64,000 bases of DNA, from NCBI GenBank assembly GCA_947503835.1, contig CANNFM010000004.1, positions 124,001 to 188,000 of the forward strand, in the 5' to 3' direction. A program made the position numbers and the translations under genes. The notes beneath the pieces were generated by a model, which was not told where the DNA came from, searched no databases, and saw only the letters and a program-made list of their open reading frames with translations. This DNA comes from an uncultured Aquimarina sp. Its GTDB lineage: Bacteria > Bacteroidota > Bacteroidia > Flavobacteriales > Flavobacteriaceae. Shown piece after piece: positions 1 to 9,716 of this stretch (position 1 is the stretch's first letter; every line of letters begins with the position of its first letter).

Positions 1-733
1 TCGAAACATATTAAATTCCCGCTCTGAAAAGGACGGGAATTTTTTTGCTAAAATTCAAAAAATTTTAGCGTTTAAGCCAAAAAACATTAAGCCCTACGAA
101 AAGGCATTTACGCACAGATCCCTAAACCTAAAAGACAAAAAAGGAAATGCTCTTAACTACGAGAGATTAGAATTTTTGGGTGATGCCATGCTAAGTAGTG
201 TTATTGCGGCGCATTTATTCAAAGAAGTACCCGATGGTAATGAAGGGTATCTCACTAAAATGCGAGCTAAAGTAGTAAGCCGTAAGCATCTTAATGAGCT
301 AGGAAAGGACCTTAAACTAATAGAGTTGGTAAGAACCAATATTCCTAAATCCCAATTTGGAATCAATATTCACGGAAATCTTTTTGAAGCATTAATAGGT
401 GCTATATATCTAGATCGAGGTTTTGTTTATTGTGAACGATTTATTCAGGAAGCCGTAATTGATCCTTATGTTGATATAGAGAGCCTCGAAGGGCAAGTAA
501 TTAGCTATAAAAGCTTATTAATAGAGTGGTGTCAAAAGGAAAAGAAAGTTTTTAACTATGAAATCTATGAGGATACAGGTAAGGATGAGATGAAACACTT
601 TGCCGTAAAACTATGGATTGATGATAAAGTAATCGCAAAAGCGAGAGCAACTTCTAAGAAAAAAGCCGAAGAAAAAGCTTCAAAAAGGGCCTATTTTGCT
701 TTTCAATCCAAAATAAATACCCCAAAACACTAG
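1..733 (+). CDS. rnc: Ribonuclease III (5' end outside window)
   Basis: Endonuclease that cleaves double-stranded RNA in rRNA and mRNA processing. The reading frame is open from base 2, so the gene starts upstream of the window; 243 residues are visible. The RNase III signature ERLEFLGDAML lies near visible residues 54-64. The second catalytic acidic patch is in NLFEALIGAIYLDRG, and a C-terminal double-stranded-RNA-binding domain ends in an Ala/Lys-rich helix (SKKKAEEKASKRA). An internal ATG at 176 begins inside the catalytic signature and is not the start. In this lineage rnc commonly sits beside fabF upstream and pyk downstream; the pyk side is seen here. Identification is firm; only the few N-terminal residues are missing. 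Confidence 0.96.
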   Translation, partial: RNILNSRSEKDGNFFAKIQKILAFKPKNIKPYEKAFTHRSLNLKDKKGNALNYERLEFLGDAMLSSVIAAHLFKEVPDGNEGYLTKMRAKVVSRKHLNELGKDLKLIELVRTNIPKSQFGINIHGNLFEALIGAIYLDRGFVYCERFIQEAVIDPYVDIESLEGQVISYKSLLIEWCQKEKKVFNYEIYEDTGKDEMKHFAVKLWIDDKVIAKARATSKKKAEEKASKRAYFAFQSKINTPKH

Positions 734-905
734 GTTTTTTTTCTGTAAAAAAGATCAAAACATTTACTTCAATAGAAAACTACAATTTTTATAGTTAAAA
801 GATACTAACTCAATCGTTTTCGTGAAATATCTTTAGATTTAATTAAAGTTGTTGGGTGATTTTATTTGTATATTTCGCGTTAATTCTGGAAAAAAAATTC
901 GTAAC

Positions 906-1397
906 GTGGCTATTCAGAAGTTAGTTTTAGATACCCTTGATGATGATAATTATGAGCTAATTGCCATTCACAGTTCTATAGCTTCATACAGATTAGCATT
1001 TTTGCTGAATAAGAATTTGAATTTGCACCTTTTCAGAAAAAAAGAGGATATTAATTTTGAATATGATGATCTGGTAGCAAGTTTTCCGCTGTATCAATAT
1101 TATGATCATTTTCAATACAACACCTATAGTCTTTTAGGAAACAAGTTTAGTGCAAAAACAGAGTCTAAAAAACCTGTTTCCGAAGAATTATTTACCAATA
1201 CAGAAAATTCATATGCTATAAAATATTTAATCCCAGAACTAAAAAAAGTAGATTATTTCTTAAAAATAGAAACAGAAACGTCAAATTTTTCAAGTAAATT
1301 ATTACTTACCCAAATGCTTTCTGTTTCGCAAGTTATTACTGCATACCCCATAGAATATGCAGCATTAAAATCAAAGAACAACTTAATATTCGAATAA
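906..1397 (+). CDS. IPExxxVDY family protein
   Basis: A 163-residue protein of a small Bacteroidota family named for the motif seen here as IPELKKVDY, about two thirds along. Its function is unknown. I chose the GTG at 906, which gives an N-terminus reading MAIQKLVLD as I recall for the family. An upstream TTG at 849 would add 19 residues that do not look like the family. The stop overlaps the pyk start by one base (TAATG), so the two genes are translationally coupled and probably co-transcribed. The rnc / IPExxxVDY / pyk order appears conserved in flavobacteria, from memory. Confidence 0.85.
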   Translation: MAIQKLVLDTLDDDNYELIAIHSSIASYRLAFLLNKNLNLHLFRKKEDINFEYDDLVASFPLYQYYDHFQYNTYSLLGNKFSAKTESKKPVSEELFTNTENSYAIKYLIPELKKVDYFLKIETETSNFSSKLLLTQMLSVSQVITAYPIEYAALKSKNNLIFE

Positions 1398-2824
1398 TGC
1401 CAAAACGTAAAAGAACCAAAATAGTTGCCACACTAGGACCCGCAACAAGTAGCAAAGAAGTGTTAAAAAAAATGCTCGAAGCTGGTGTAAATGTGTTTAG
1501 AATAAATTTCTCTCATGCTGATTATGATGATGTAAAGGAGCGAGTGAAAATTATTAGAGAGCTTAGCGAAAAACATGGATATAATGCTGCAATACTAGGT
1601 GATTTACAAGGACCTAAACTTAGGGTTGGTGTTATGAAAGGTGATATCATTGTAAATGATGGTGATTTTATCAACTTTGTAACCGGAGAACCTTTTGAAG
1701 GGACAAAGGAAAAGGTATATATGAACTATGAAAGCTTTCCGAGAGATGTGAAAGCCGGAGAAAGAATATTATTAGATGATGGTAAATTGATTTTTGAAGT
1801 AGTTTCTTCAAATAGTAAAGACATCGTTAAAGCCAAGGTAATACAAGGAGGTCCTCTAAAGTCTAAAAAAGGAGTTAACCTACCAAACACTAACATTTCT
1901 CTGCCTGCACTAACAGAAAAGGATATAAAAGATGCCATTTTTGCGTGCCAACAGGAAGTGGATTGGATAGCGTTATCTTTTGTGCGCCACGCTCAAGATT
2001 TAATGCAGCTTCAAGACTTGATCAAAGAACATAGCGAACATAAAATTCCTATTATCGCTAAGATTGAAAAACCTGAAGGAGTAGAAAACATTGATAAAAT
2101 TGTGGCATATTGTGATGGGCTGATGGTAGCAAGAGGAGATTTAGGAGTAGAGATCCCTGCACAAGAAGTTCCTCTTATTCAGAAAAAACTGGTTCTAAGA
2201 GCAAAAACTGCTAGAATACCGGTTATTATCGCCACACAAATGATGGAAACCATGATCGATAGCCTTACTCCAACTAGAGCAGAGGTAAATGATGTGGCTA
2301 ATTCTGTAATGGATGGGGCAGATGCTGTAATGTTATCTGGAGAAACTTCTGTTGGAAAATATCCAGTACAGGTAATCGAAACTATGACTAAGATTATTAG
2401 TAGTGTAGAAAATTCTGAGTTAATAAACGTGCCTCAAAATCCTCCTCACATAAGAACAAACAGATTTATTACAAAATCTATTTGTTATCATGCGGCGCAT
2501 ATGGCTAATGATATTAATGCCAAAGCGATATGTACATTAACCAATAGTGGATATACTGCATTTCAGATCTCTGCATGGAGGCCAGATGCACATATTTTAG
2601 TATTTACAAGTAATAAAAGAATACTTTCTCAATTAAGTCTGTTATGGGGTGTAAAGGCACTTTTCTATGATAAATTTGTAAGTACTGATGAAACTGTAGA
2701 AGATATTAATAAAATTGCAATGGATCGTGGATTCGTAGAACAAGGAGATATGTTAATTAATCTTGCTGCTATGCCTATCACTGCCAAAGGGATGGTAAAT
2801 ACGCTTCGTGTATCACAAATCTAG
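1397..2824 (+). CDS. pyk: Pyruvate kinase
   Basis: Converts phosphoenolpyruvate and ADP to pyruvate and ATP in glycolysis (cytosol). The 475-residue length is normal. The N-terminal barrel strand RTKIVATLGPATSS, the beta-barrel insert, the active-site signature IAKIEKPEGVENI, the nucleotide/metal-site helix IIATQMMETMI and GADAVMLSGETSVGKYP are all present, followed by the C-terminal allosteric domain. The start codon overlaps the preceding stop by one base. A strong bidirectional terminator follows directly. Confidence 0.98.
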   Translation: MPKRKRTKIVATLGPATSSKEVLKKMLEAGVNVFRINFSHADYDDVKERVKIIRELSEKHGYNAAILGDLQGPKLRVGVMKGDIIVNDGDFINFVTGEPFEGTKEKVYMNYESFPRDVKAGERILLDDGKLIFEVVSSNSKDIVKAKVIQGGPLKSKKGVNLPNTNISLPALTEKDIKDAIFACQQEVDWIALSFVRHAQDLMQLQDLIKEHSEHKIPIIAKIEKPEGVENIDKIVAYCDGLMVARGDLGVEIPAQEVPLIQKKLVLRAKTARIPVIIATQMMETMIDSLTPTRAEVNDVANSVMDGADAVMLSGETSVGKYPVQVIETMTKIISSVENSELINVPQNPPHIRTNRFITKSICYHAAHMANDINAKAICTLTNSGYTAFQISAWRPDAHILVFTSNKRILSQLSLLWGVKALFYDKFVSTDETVEDINKIAMDRGFVEQGDMLINLAAMPITAKGMVNTLRVSQI

Positions 2825-2841
2825 TGTTGGTCATAAAAAAC

Positions 2842-2873
2842 AAAAAAGACCTCATAAAATGAGGTCTTTTTTT
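2842..2873. terminator. Bidirectional intrinsic terminator
   Basis: Perfect stem GACCTCAT / ATGAGGTC with an AAA loop, bordered by an A-run on the left and a T-run on the right, so it can stop transcription both from pyk and from the convergent response-regulator gene. It overlaps the last codon of the minus-strand gene. Confidence 0.85.
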
Positions 2874-3285
2874 ATGTTGATTGATTTAAAAATATAGACT
2901 CCAAGTCTTCTATTGTAACCGGTTTTATTAGATAATCCTTAACAGAGTTAATGTTCTTTGCTCTTTCTACATCTACAGGATTGATAGATGAACTTACTAT
3001 ATAAAGGGTAATTATTTTCCCGAAATTATTTTTGATCTTAGTAAAATTCTCTAAGAACTCCCATCCATCCATTACTGGCATGTTTAAATCTAAAAAGATA
3101 ATCTCAGGTATGGCAGCCTTATCTAAATTGGTAAGAATTGCTTCAAAATAATTAAGAGCGTCTTTTCCGTTTTGGAATACCATTAAATTTTGGCAAAGAT
3201 TTTTTGCTTCAATAATCTTTTTTACAAGATTCACATACATACTATCGTCGTCTATAATGCATGTTAATCCAATTTTGTGACTCAT
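2872..3285 (-). CDS. CheY-like single-domain response regulator
   Basis: A 137-residue receiver domain without an output domain. The acidic pocket is IIDDDS (residues 10-15), the phospho-acceptor is Asp66 in FLDLNMPVMDGW, the switch Ser is in IVSSS, and the conserved Lys is in DYLIKP. It lies 21 bases downstream of the PAS histidine kinase on the same strand, so the two are very likely a cognate pair. With no effector domain it probably works by protein-protein contact or in a phosphorelay. Confidence 0.9.
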   Translation of the reverse strand: MSHKIGLTCIIDDDSMYVNLVKKIIEAKNLCQNLMVFQNGKDALNYFEAILTNLDKAAIPEIIFLDLNMPVMDGWEFLENFTKIKNNFGKIITLYIVSSSINPVDVERAKNINSVKDYLIKPVTIEDLESIFLNQST

Positions 3286-3306
3286 TTTGTGGGGGATGTT
3301 AGTTTT

Positions 3307-4758
3307 TTAAAATTCAATTATAAATGTAGTTCCTGTATCGACTTCACTTTCTACAGTAATTTTACCATTTAATGATTCTACCTGGTTTTTGGTTAAAAAC
3401 AACCCTATTCCAACGGCATCGTCGTTGTAATGAAAGGTCTTATACATTCCGAATATTTTATCTCCGAATAGCTTCATATCTATTCCTCTTCCATTATCCG
3501 AAATTTTTAAATATCGGTTATTTCCTTCGATATATGTAGTAATGTTTATAATTGGATCTCTATCGGGATGTTTATATTTAATGGCATTGGTTATGAGGTT
3601 TAGTAGAATACTCTCTAGATATGCTGGGATATAATCAATTTCTTCAATTTCTTTAAAATCAGCTTCGATTTTGGTTTTACTTTTAGAAACCATTCTCCCT
3701 ATACCATTAATAACTAGATTTAAAGCATTCTGAAATTTAACTGATTTTCTTTCCTGATGTCTATTGGTATGGATCGTAACAATTTCATTTAGGTGTTCGA
3801 TGGTGGTGTTTAGGCTAGAGGATATTTGTTTGATTTCATCTATTAACGCGATCTTTTCTTCGGGATTATCGATACCCTCTATGAGTTGAACCAGTAAAGA
3901 TAAATTACTGGTGTGGGATCTTAAGTTATGAGATACAATATGCGCAAAGTTGAATAACCTAGAATTCTGAGAAGCTATTATATCTATAGATTTTTGAAGT
4001 CTTAGTTCTTTCGTTTTTATATCATCTATGTCTTGAAAAACACCTCGTATCCCTATAATTTCTTTATTTTCATTATAGACTGGTTTTCCTATTGCTCTTA
4101 CCCAAAAAACCCTTTTGTTAGCCGTAACCATTTTGATTTCGGTATTAAAAGGTGTGCCCACCATTGCACAATTAAAAAACAAGTCCGCTGCCTTTTGCCT
4201 AGAATCTTTTGCATAATAGATGGCAGAATCTTTAAGAGAAGGAATGTAGTCATCTGGGTATTCTAAAATTCTTCTGGTTTCAAAATCCCAATAACTTTTT
4301 CTTTTATGAAAATCTACATACCAGCTACCTGTGGCGGTCATTTGGGCAGTTTCTTTGTAGTAGAAATTGTCTTTTGTAATATTTTGTTCTGGCTCTAACT
4401 TTATTTCGAAAAAGAAGATGAGATCAACTTCGGATTTTATGTTTACAGGTAATTCATCATTGGTAGCACATCTAAACAGCTTGTATTCTCCTTGTTTTGA
4501 AAGAATTCTAATATGTTGTTTGAAATTTACACTGTTCTTTCTATAGTTGAGGAAATTATCTCTAAATACATCTACATCTTCTTTATGAAGTAAATGCTCT
4601 AAAAAATAGTCAAGAGTTGGGGATACTTCTTCTTTTGAATATCCTATGGTTTCATAGAACTTTTCAGACCAAACCTCTCTATCGGGATCATCGTATAACT
4701 CCCAATACCCTGCATTGAAATCCTGTATTACATTGTTAAAAAGTTCATTTTGAAGCAT
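3307..4758 (-). CDS. PAS-domain sensor histidine kinase
   Basis: A 483-residue kinase with no membrane segment, so a cytosolic sensor. Two PAS folds are visible: about residues 10-120 and 135-245, the latter ending in a PAC-like strand (IIGIRGVFQDIDD). A dimerisation helix carries the phospho-acceptor His277 in IVSHNLRSHTSN, the HNLR form common in Bacteroidota. The ATPase domain has an N-box (NLITNAIKYKHP), G1 (SDNGRGID) and G2 (GIGLFLTKNQVE). The signal sensed cannot be read from sequence. The gene is upstream of, and likely co-transcribed with, the single-domain response regulator. Confidence 0.92.
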   Translation of the reverse strand: MLQNELFNNVIQDFNAGYWELYDDPDREVWSEKFYETIGYSKEEVSPTLDYFLEHLLHKEDVDVFRDNFLNYRKNSVNFKQHIRILSKQGEYKLFRCATNDELPVNIKSEVDLIFFFEIKLEPEQNITKDNFYYKETAQMTATGSWYVDFHKRKSYWDFETRRILEYPDDYIPSLKDSAIYYAKDSRQKAADLFFNCAMVGTPFNTEIKMVTANKRVFWVRAIGKPVYNENKEIIGIRGVFQDIDDIKTKELRLQKSIDIIASQNSRLFNFAHIVSHNLRSHTSNLSLLVQLIEGIDNPEEKIALIDEIKQISSSLNTTIEHLNEIVTIHTNRHQERKSVKFQNALNLVINGIGRMVSKSKTKIEADFKEIEEIDYIPAYLESILLNLITNAIKYKHPDRDPIINITTYIEGNNRYLKISDNGRGIDMKLFGDKIFGMYKTFHYNDDAVGIGLFLTKNQVESLNGKITVESEVDTGTTFIIEF

Positions 4759-4792
4759 TCAAGAATAATTAAACAAACAAGATAAGAATTTC

Positions 4793-5188
4793 TTAGGTAT
4801 TCTCTTCAATTCTATCGAGTCTGATTGACAAAGCTTTGGTAGAAATCTGAACTTCAATAAATGATAAAATAAGCGAAATCATAAGGCAAAATAAACTAAT
4901 CCCAAATACAATATTAGCCCAATTGTTTTGCTCTACATATAACAGAAACATGGTGATCACGCTGGTAAGAAAGCTAATAATTGCTATGGCCTGCATATTT
5001 CTAATCAACCATAGTCTTTTTCGAAGATTTGTGATTTGTAGTCTTATGTTTTTAGATTTTGAATCTAAATATTCTTTGTGCAATTGTCTGATCAATGCGG
5101 CAATAGCCAAATATCTTGCATTATATGCTAACATAGTTAGAGATATTGCAGGAAACAGCAATGCCGGAATGCTCATGGTAAGGGTCAT
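4793..5188 (-). CDS. DUF2721 family membrane protein
   Basis: A 131-residue inner-membrane protein matching the DUF2721 pattern: N-terminal helix beginning SIPALLFPAISLTMLAYNARYL, a basic amphipathic middle, then two hydrophobic helices (about residues 66-86 and 91-112) and a short charged tail. Function is unknown. A second in-frame Met five residues in could be the real start. It is on the same strand as, and 34 bases upstream of, the PAS kinase gene, so the three genes may share a transcript. Confidence 0.78.
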   Translation of the reverse strand: MTLTMSIPALLFPAISLTMLAYNARYLAIAALIRQLHKEYLDSKSKNIRLQITNLRKRLWLIRNMQAIAIISFLTSVITMFLLYVEQNNWANIVFGISLFCLMISLILSFIEVQISTKALSIRLDRIEENT

Positions 5189-5294
5189 AAAAAGTGCTTT
5201 AATGAATGCTAATTTAGGTTAAAAGATCACATGTATAGAATGATTTTTTGTGTATTCTTGATGAATAGGCTCAAAAATATCATTGATTCAATAC

Positions 5295-8147
5295 TTACCT
5301 CACCCCAAATGACACTTTTTCTCTTATTTCGTTATTAGAAATTACAACATAATATTTCCCTACCGGAAGGTAATATTTTCCATTTTTTCGTTTTGGAATT
5401 TCTTCTTCCTCAAACTCTTTTTCTAAAATAGTCTTTCCGTTTTCGGTAATAGTTAGGTCATAATTCACATAGTTAAGTCCTTTATCAGCTTTAGTCGAAA
5501 ACTCCTGAAGTGTTTTATCGTTCTCTGTAGTAATTTTTACAGAAAACTTTCCTGGGTTTTTGGTATAGAATTTTAAAGTTGAAGATGGTACCTCTGGTTT
5601 AAACCACTTGCTCCAAGAGTCCCCCCATTTATCAGACCATTCAATAACCGATGTATTATAAACATGAAGGTTTTTGTTCATGATTTCACTATTAAGTAAT
5701 TGTAGCGCTTCAATATTAGTTTTATAGATGCTTCTACCATGTGTGCCTAACAATAAATCGTTAGCTTCTGGCTGGATCACGATGTCATGTATAGCTACAT
5801 TGGGTAAACCTTTAGAAAAAGCTTGCCAGGTTTTTCCTCTATCTAATGAAACATAGGTGCCATTATCTGTCCCTAAATAAAGTACGTTTTCATTTTTAGG
5901 ATCTTCTCGTATCACATTTACAGGTGATAGAGGTAAATTCTCACCGATATTTTTCCATGTTTCTCCGTTGTCTTCACTTGCATATACATAGGCTGTAAAA
6001 TCATCCCAGCGATATCCATTTAAAGTAACATAAACACGATCCTTTTTATGAGAAGAAGCAACCACTCTTGATACCCATAAATCTTTGGGGAAAGAATCCG
6101 AAATTTTGGCCCAACTCCCTCCAGAATTTTTGGTTATATACACTAATCCATCATCGCTACCTGTATATAGTAATCCAAACTGAAATGGGGATTCTGAAAT
6201 TGTGGTTAATGTTCCATACGCTACATTTCCTTTTTTACCTCCCGTGGTTAAATCTTTAGAGATTACTGTCCAGTCATCACCTTGGTTCATAGAGCGCATT
6301 AGCTTGTTTCCGCCCAAGTATAGGATGTCTTGATTGTGAGAAGAGAGCAGTATAGGTGTTTGCCAGTTAAATCGATAAGGAGATTCTCCTAATTCATGTT
6401 TGGGTTGTATGTAGGTTTGTTCCTCTAAAGCACGATTTAATCTATAATAATTCCCAAATTGATATCCTGTATATACGATATTTGCGTTGCGATTATCAAT
6501 CATAATTTGCATTCCGTCTCCACCCATAATTTTTTTCCAGGGGTAATGCCCACTTTGATGCCATGAATCATCTTCTTTAGCATCATGTGACCCTACCCAA
6601 ACACCATTATCTTGTAAACCACCATATACATTATATGGGTCTTCGTTATCGGTATTGATAGCATAAAACTGCCCTACATTAGGTTGGTTGGCTTTTATCC
6701 AATGCTCTCCATCGTCGTATGAAATATTTACACCTCCATCATTACCATTGACTAAATGATTAGGATTTTGAGCATTGATCCACAATGCATGATGATCTGC
6801 ATGAACATTTTTTCCATTAATGCTTACAAATGTTTTGCCTCCATCCTTGGATTTTAAAATCGGCACTCCCGAGATATAGACATGGTCTTTGTTATTAGGA
6901 TTTACCTGTATTTGGGCAAAATAATATCCATAACTAAAAAAAATATCATCTAAGTAGTCTGAATGTGTTTTTGTCCATGATGTACCTCCATTATCACTTC
7001 GATACACTTCGGCACCAATTACAGGAGTGTCAAAAAACATCGAATTAGCATCTTCAAGGTATTTGGCTAGATCTTTTGGTCTTACAGTACCTGCTCTAAC
7101 CAGATTTTTAACATTATCTGCTCTATATTTTTCTTGAAAATCATGGGTTTTAAGAAATGCATTTAGTTTTTTGTCTTCAATATTCAAAAAAGATTTAGCA
7201 GACATTGTTTTAAAATCTTCTTTGGTTAGTCTGTCCCTATCTTTTTCATGGTCACTTTTTTTCCTTCTAAATTGATTATCATGCACTGCATAGATCGTAT
7301 TTTCATCATAAACTGCCAAGCCAATTCTTCCAATGCCTTCTCCCGTAGGAAAACCACTTACTTCAATAGTAATCTTCTCCCAGGTGTTTCCGGCATCAAC
7401 ACTTTTATAAATCCCTGATCCTGTTCCGTTTCCTTTAAAATTCCATGCCTTTCGATCTTTATCCCATGCAGCAGCATACATGGTTTTGAAATTACCCGGA
7501 GCATAAGCCAGATCAATAATTCCCGTCTCATTATTAATAAACAATGTTTTTTTCCATGTGGAGCCTCCATCAATGGTTTTGTATATTCCACGTTCCTCAT
7601 TAGAAGAATATAAATGCCCAACAGCCCCCACAACTACTTCATTTGGGTTATCGGGATTAAGTATAATGCGACCAATATGATGAGAATCAAGCAATCCCAC
7701 ATTTTCCCATGTTTTCCCTTTATCGGTAGATTTTAGAATACCAATCCCTGCATAAGATGATCTCGACGAATTATTTTCTCCAGTTCCGACCCAAATTATA
7801 TTGTTTTTCCAATCTACAGCAATATCACCTACATTAATTGTTTTAGCCGAATCTAATATGGGTTCAAATGTGGTTCCGTTATTTACGGTATGCCATAACC
7901 CTCCAGAAGCATATGCCACATAAAACTCTGTAGTATTTTTTGGATTTACATCAATGTCTACAACACGTCCGCTCATTACTGAAGGTCCAATGTTTTCGAA
8001 GGAAACATTTTTCACCAATGAAGTCGTTACCATTTGCTGTTTTTTTTGCAATCCTTTTTGTATTGCTTCTGCAGTAGTTGCTGGTTGTTGAGAAAAAAGA
8101 AATGAAGAAAGAAATAGAAAGAATAAAGATGACGGAAATATTTTCAT
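5295..8147 (-). CDS. Secreted VPS10/sortilin-type Asp-box beta-propeller protein
   Basis: A 950-residue exported protein with signal peptide (MKIFPSSLFFLFLSSFLFSQ, cleavage near residue 20). About ten Asp-box (BNR) motifs of the form S-x-D-x-G-x-T-W are visible, for example STDKGKTWENVG, TIDGGSTWKK, SDNGGTSWTK, SEDNGETWKN and SLDRGKTWQA. They indicate one or two multi-bladed propellers like those in sortilin and xyloglucanase-type glycosidases. A C-terminal 110-residue beta-rich domain ends GKYYVVISNNEIREKVSFGVR without a recognisable type IX sorting signal. Automatic pipelines usually call such proteins glycosyl hydrolases; I see no proof of catalysis. It is transcribed alone, divergent from the aminopeptidase gene. 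Confidence 0.85.
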   Translation of the reverse strand: MKIFPSSLFFLFLSSFLFSQQPATTAEAIQKGLQKKQQMVTTSLVKNVSFENIGPSVMSGRVVDIDVNPKNTTEFYVAYASGGLWHTVNNGTTFEPILDSAKTINVGDIAVDWKNNIIWVGTGENNSSRSSYAGIGILKSTDKGKTWENVGLLDSHHIGRIILNPDNPNEVVVGAVGHLYSSNEERGIYKTIDGGSTWKKTLFINNETGIIDLAYAPGNFKTMYAAAWDKDRKAWNFKGNGTGSGIYKSVDAGNTWEKITIEVSGFPTGEGIGRIGLAVYDENTIYAVHDNQFRRKKSDHEKDRDRLTKEDFKTMSAKSFLNIEDKKLNAFLKTHDFQEKYRADNVKNLVRAGTVRPKDLAKYLEDANSMFFDTPVIGAEVYRSDNGGTSWTKTHSDYLDDIFFSYGYYFAQIQVNPNNKDHVYISGVPILKSKDGGKTFVSINGKNVHADHHALWINAQNPNHLVNGNDGGVNISYDDGEHWIKANQPNVGQFYAINTDNEDPYNVYGGLQDNGVWVGSHDAKEDDSWHQSGHYPWKKIMGGDGMQIMIDNRNANIVYTGYQFGNYYRLNRALEEQTYIQPKHELGESPYRFNWQTPILLSSHNQDILYLGGNKLMRSMNQGDDWTVISKDLTTGGKKGNVAYGTLTTISESPFQFGLLYTGSDDGLVYITKNSGGSWAKISDSFPKDLWVSRVVASSHKKDRVYVTLNGYRWDDFTAYVYASEDNGETWKNIGENLPLSPVNVIREDPKNENVLYLGTDNGTYVSLDRGKTWQAFSKGLPNVAIHDIVIQPEANDLLLGTHGRSIYKTNIEALQLLNSEIMNKNLHVYNTSVIEWSDKWGDSWSKWFKPEVPSSTLKFYTKNPGKFSVKITTENDKTLQEFSTKADKGLNYVNYDLTITENGKTILEKEFEEEEIPKRKNGKYYLPVGKYYVVISNNEIREKVSFGVR

Positions 8148-8240
8148 TTTGATGGAAATTTAATGGGATCAAAGTAGCTTTTGTTAAAGTAATCTCAAAA
8201 TTTTTAGATATTGTTTAACAATACATTCTTTTGGCTTTAG

Positions 8241-8248
8241 TATTTTTG
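8241..8248 (+). promoter_or_regulatory. Candidate -7 promoter element for the M24 peptidase
   Basis: TATTTTTG matches the Bacteroidota TAnnTTTG element and lies 34 bases before the start codon, giving a leader of about 28 bases. No good TTG element is at the ideal spacing, so this is a partial match. Confidence 0.45.
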
Positions 8249-8282
8249 GAAATCCATAATGGAAATGTAATATATACCACAA

Positions 8283-9578
8283 ATGAAATATCACCAAATT
8301 GATTCAAAACTCTTTATTCAAAACCGTAAAAACTTCATAGCACAAATGAAGTCTAATAGTATTGCTGTTTTTAATAGTAATGATATATACCCGATTAGCG
8401 CAGATAGTACGATGCCTTTTGAGCAGCACAGAGATATTTTTTATTTAAGTGGTGTAGATCAGGAAGAAAGTATTTTGTTGCTTTTTCCAGATGCGCCTAA
8501 AGAAAAACATCGTGAAATTTTATTTTTGAAAGAGACCAGTGAGCTAATTGCTATTTGGGAAGGAGAAAAATTAACCAAAGAACGAGCTCTTGAAGTATCG
8601 GGAATTAAAACAGTATACTGGCTTCAGGATTTAGAAAAGGTTTTCTTTGAAATTATGACACAATGTGATACGGTATATGTAAATACCAATGAGCACTACC
8701 GATCAAATGTAGAGACCGAAACTCGAGAGGATCGTTTTACCAAATGGTGGAAAAACAAATATCCTGCTCACTCTGTAGCCAAAAGCAACCCTATTTTACA
8801 ACAATTACGCGCTGTAAAAGATCAAATAGAAATAGATCTTATGCAGACGGCTTGTAATATCACCGAAAAAGGATTTCGCAGGCTTTTAGGTTTTGTAAAA
8901 CCAGGTGTTTGGGAGTATAATATTGAAGCCGAATTATTGCACGAATTCATTAATAACAGGTCCAAGGGTTTTGCATACACTCCTATAATCGCGAGTGGAA
9001 ATAATGCCAACGTACTACACTATATTGAAAACAATCAACAGTGCAAAGCAGGGGATTTACTTCTTATGGATGTAGCTGCAGAATATGCTAATTATTCTAG
9101 TGATCTTACTCGTACTATACCAGTATCAGGAAGATATACTAAACGTCAACGAGAAGTATATGATGCAGTATTGCGAGTTAAAAATGAAGCCACAAAAATG
9201 TTGGTGCCGGGAGCTATTTGGGCCGATTACCATGTTGAGGTCGGAAAAATTATGACTTCAGAATTAATCGGATTAGGGCTTTTAGATAAAGCCGATGTCC
9301 AAAAAGAAGATCCAGAGTGGCCAGCCTATAAAAAATATTTTATGCATGGTACGTCTCATCATATAGGACTGGATACGCATGACTACGGAATTCTAACTGA
9401 ACCTATGCAAGCCAATATGATTTTTACAGTAGAACCGGGTATCTATATCCCAGATGAAGGGTTTGGTATTCGATTAGAAGATGATGTGGTACTACAAGAG
9501 GAGGGAGAACCTTTTAATTTGATGGCCAATATCCCTATTGAAGCTGAAGAAATTGAAGAACTAATGAACCAGGCATAG
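8283..9578 (+). CDS. pepP: Xaa-Pro aminopeptidase (M24B)
   Basis: Removes N-terminal residues preceding proline; cytosolic dinuclear-metal enzyme. The 431 residues include the aminopeptidase P N-terminal domain (about 1-135) and the pita-bread domain. Metal ligands are readable: Asp in LLLMDVAAEY, Asp in SSDLTRTIPVSG, His in MHGTSHHIGLDTHD, Glu in FTVEPGIYIP and Glu in GIRLEDDVV. The gene stands alone, with a candidate promoter upstream and a strong terminator downstream. Confidence 0.95.
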   Translation: MKYHQIDSKLFIQNRKNFIAQMKSNSIAVFNSNDIYPISADSTMPFEQHRDIFYLSGVDQEESILLLFPDAPKEKHREILFLKETSELIAIWEGEKLTKERALEVSGIKTVYWLQDLEKVFFEIMTQCDTVYVNTNEHYRSNVETETREDRFTKWWKNKYPAHSVAKSNPILQQLRAVKDQIEIDLMQTACNITEKGFRRLLGFVKPGVWEYNIEAELLHEFINNRSKGFAYTPIIASGNNANVLHYIENNQQCKAGDLLLMDVAAEYANYSSDLTRTIPVSGRYTKRQREVYDAVLRVKNEATKMLVPGAIWADYHVEVGKIMTSELIGLGLLDKADVQKEDPEWPAYKKYFMHGTSHHIGLDTHDYGILTEPMQANMIFTVEPGIYIPDEGFGIRLEDDVVLQEEGEPFNLMANIPIEAEEIEELMNQA

Positions 9579-9605
9579 GTCTGATTTGAGGTGTATTAAA
9601 ATAAT

Positions 9606-9643
9606 AGATCTCATGGGTTTTCAAAACCCATGAGATCTTTTTT
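9606..9643 (+). terminator. Intrinsic terminator of the M24 peptidase gene
   Basis: Perfect stem AGATCTCATGGGTTT / AAACCCATGAGATCT around a two-base loop, followed by a run of T. An open frame of the VOC gene extends back into this hairpin, which argues that the VOC start is further downstream. Confidence 0.88.
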
Positions 9644-9683
9644 ATTTTATTTCTACGAATTCATAGAATATTTTTGCCAAGTA

Positions 9684-9711
9684 TTGCGTTACAAACAAAA
9701 AATTATTTTTG
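9684..9711 (+). promoter_or_regulatory. Promoter of the VOC protein gene
   Basis: TTG at 9684-9686, a 17-base spacer, and TATTTTTG at 9704-9711: both elements of the Bacteroidota housekeeping promoter at correct spacing. Transcription would start near 9717, at or just before the first candidate ATG, so the mRNA may have almost no leader. This excludes the in-frame codons upstream. Confidence 0.7.
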
Positions 9712-9716
9712 GGGTT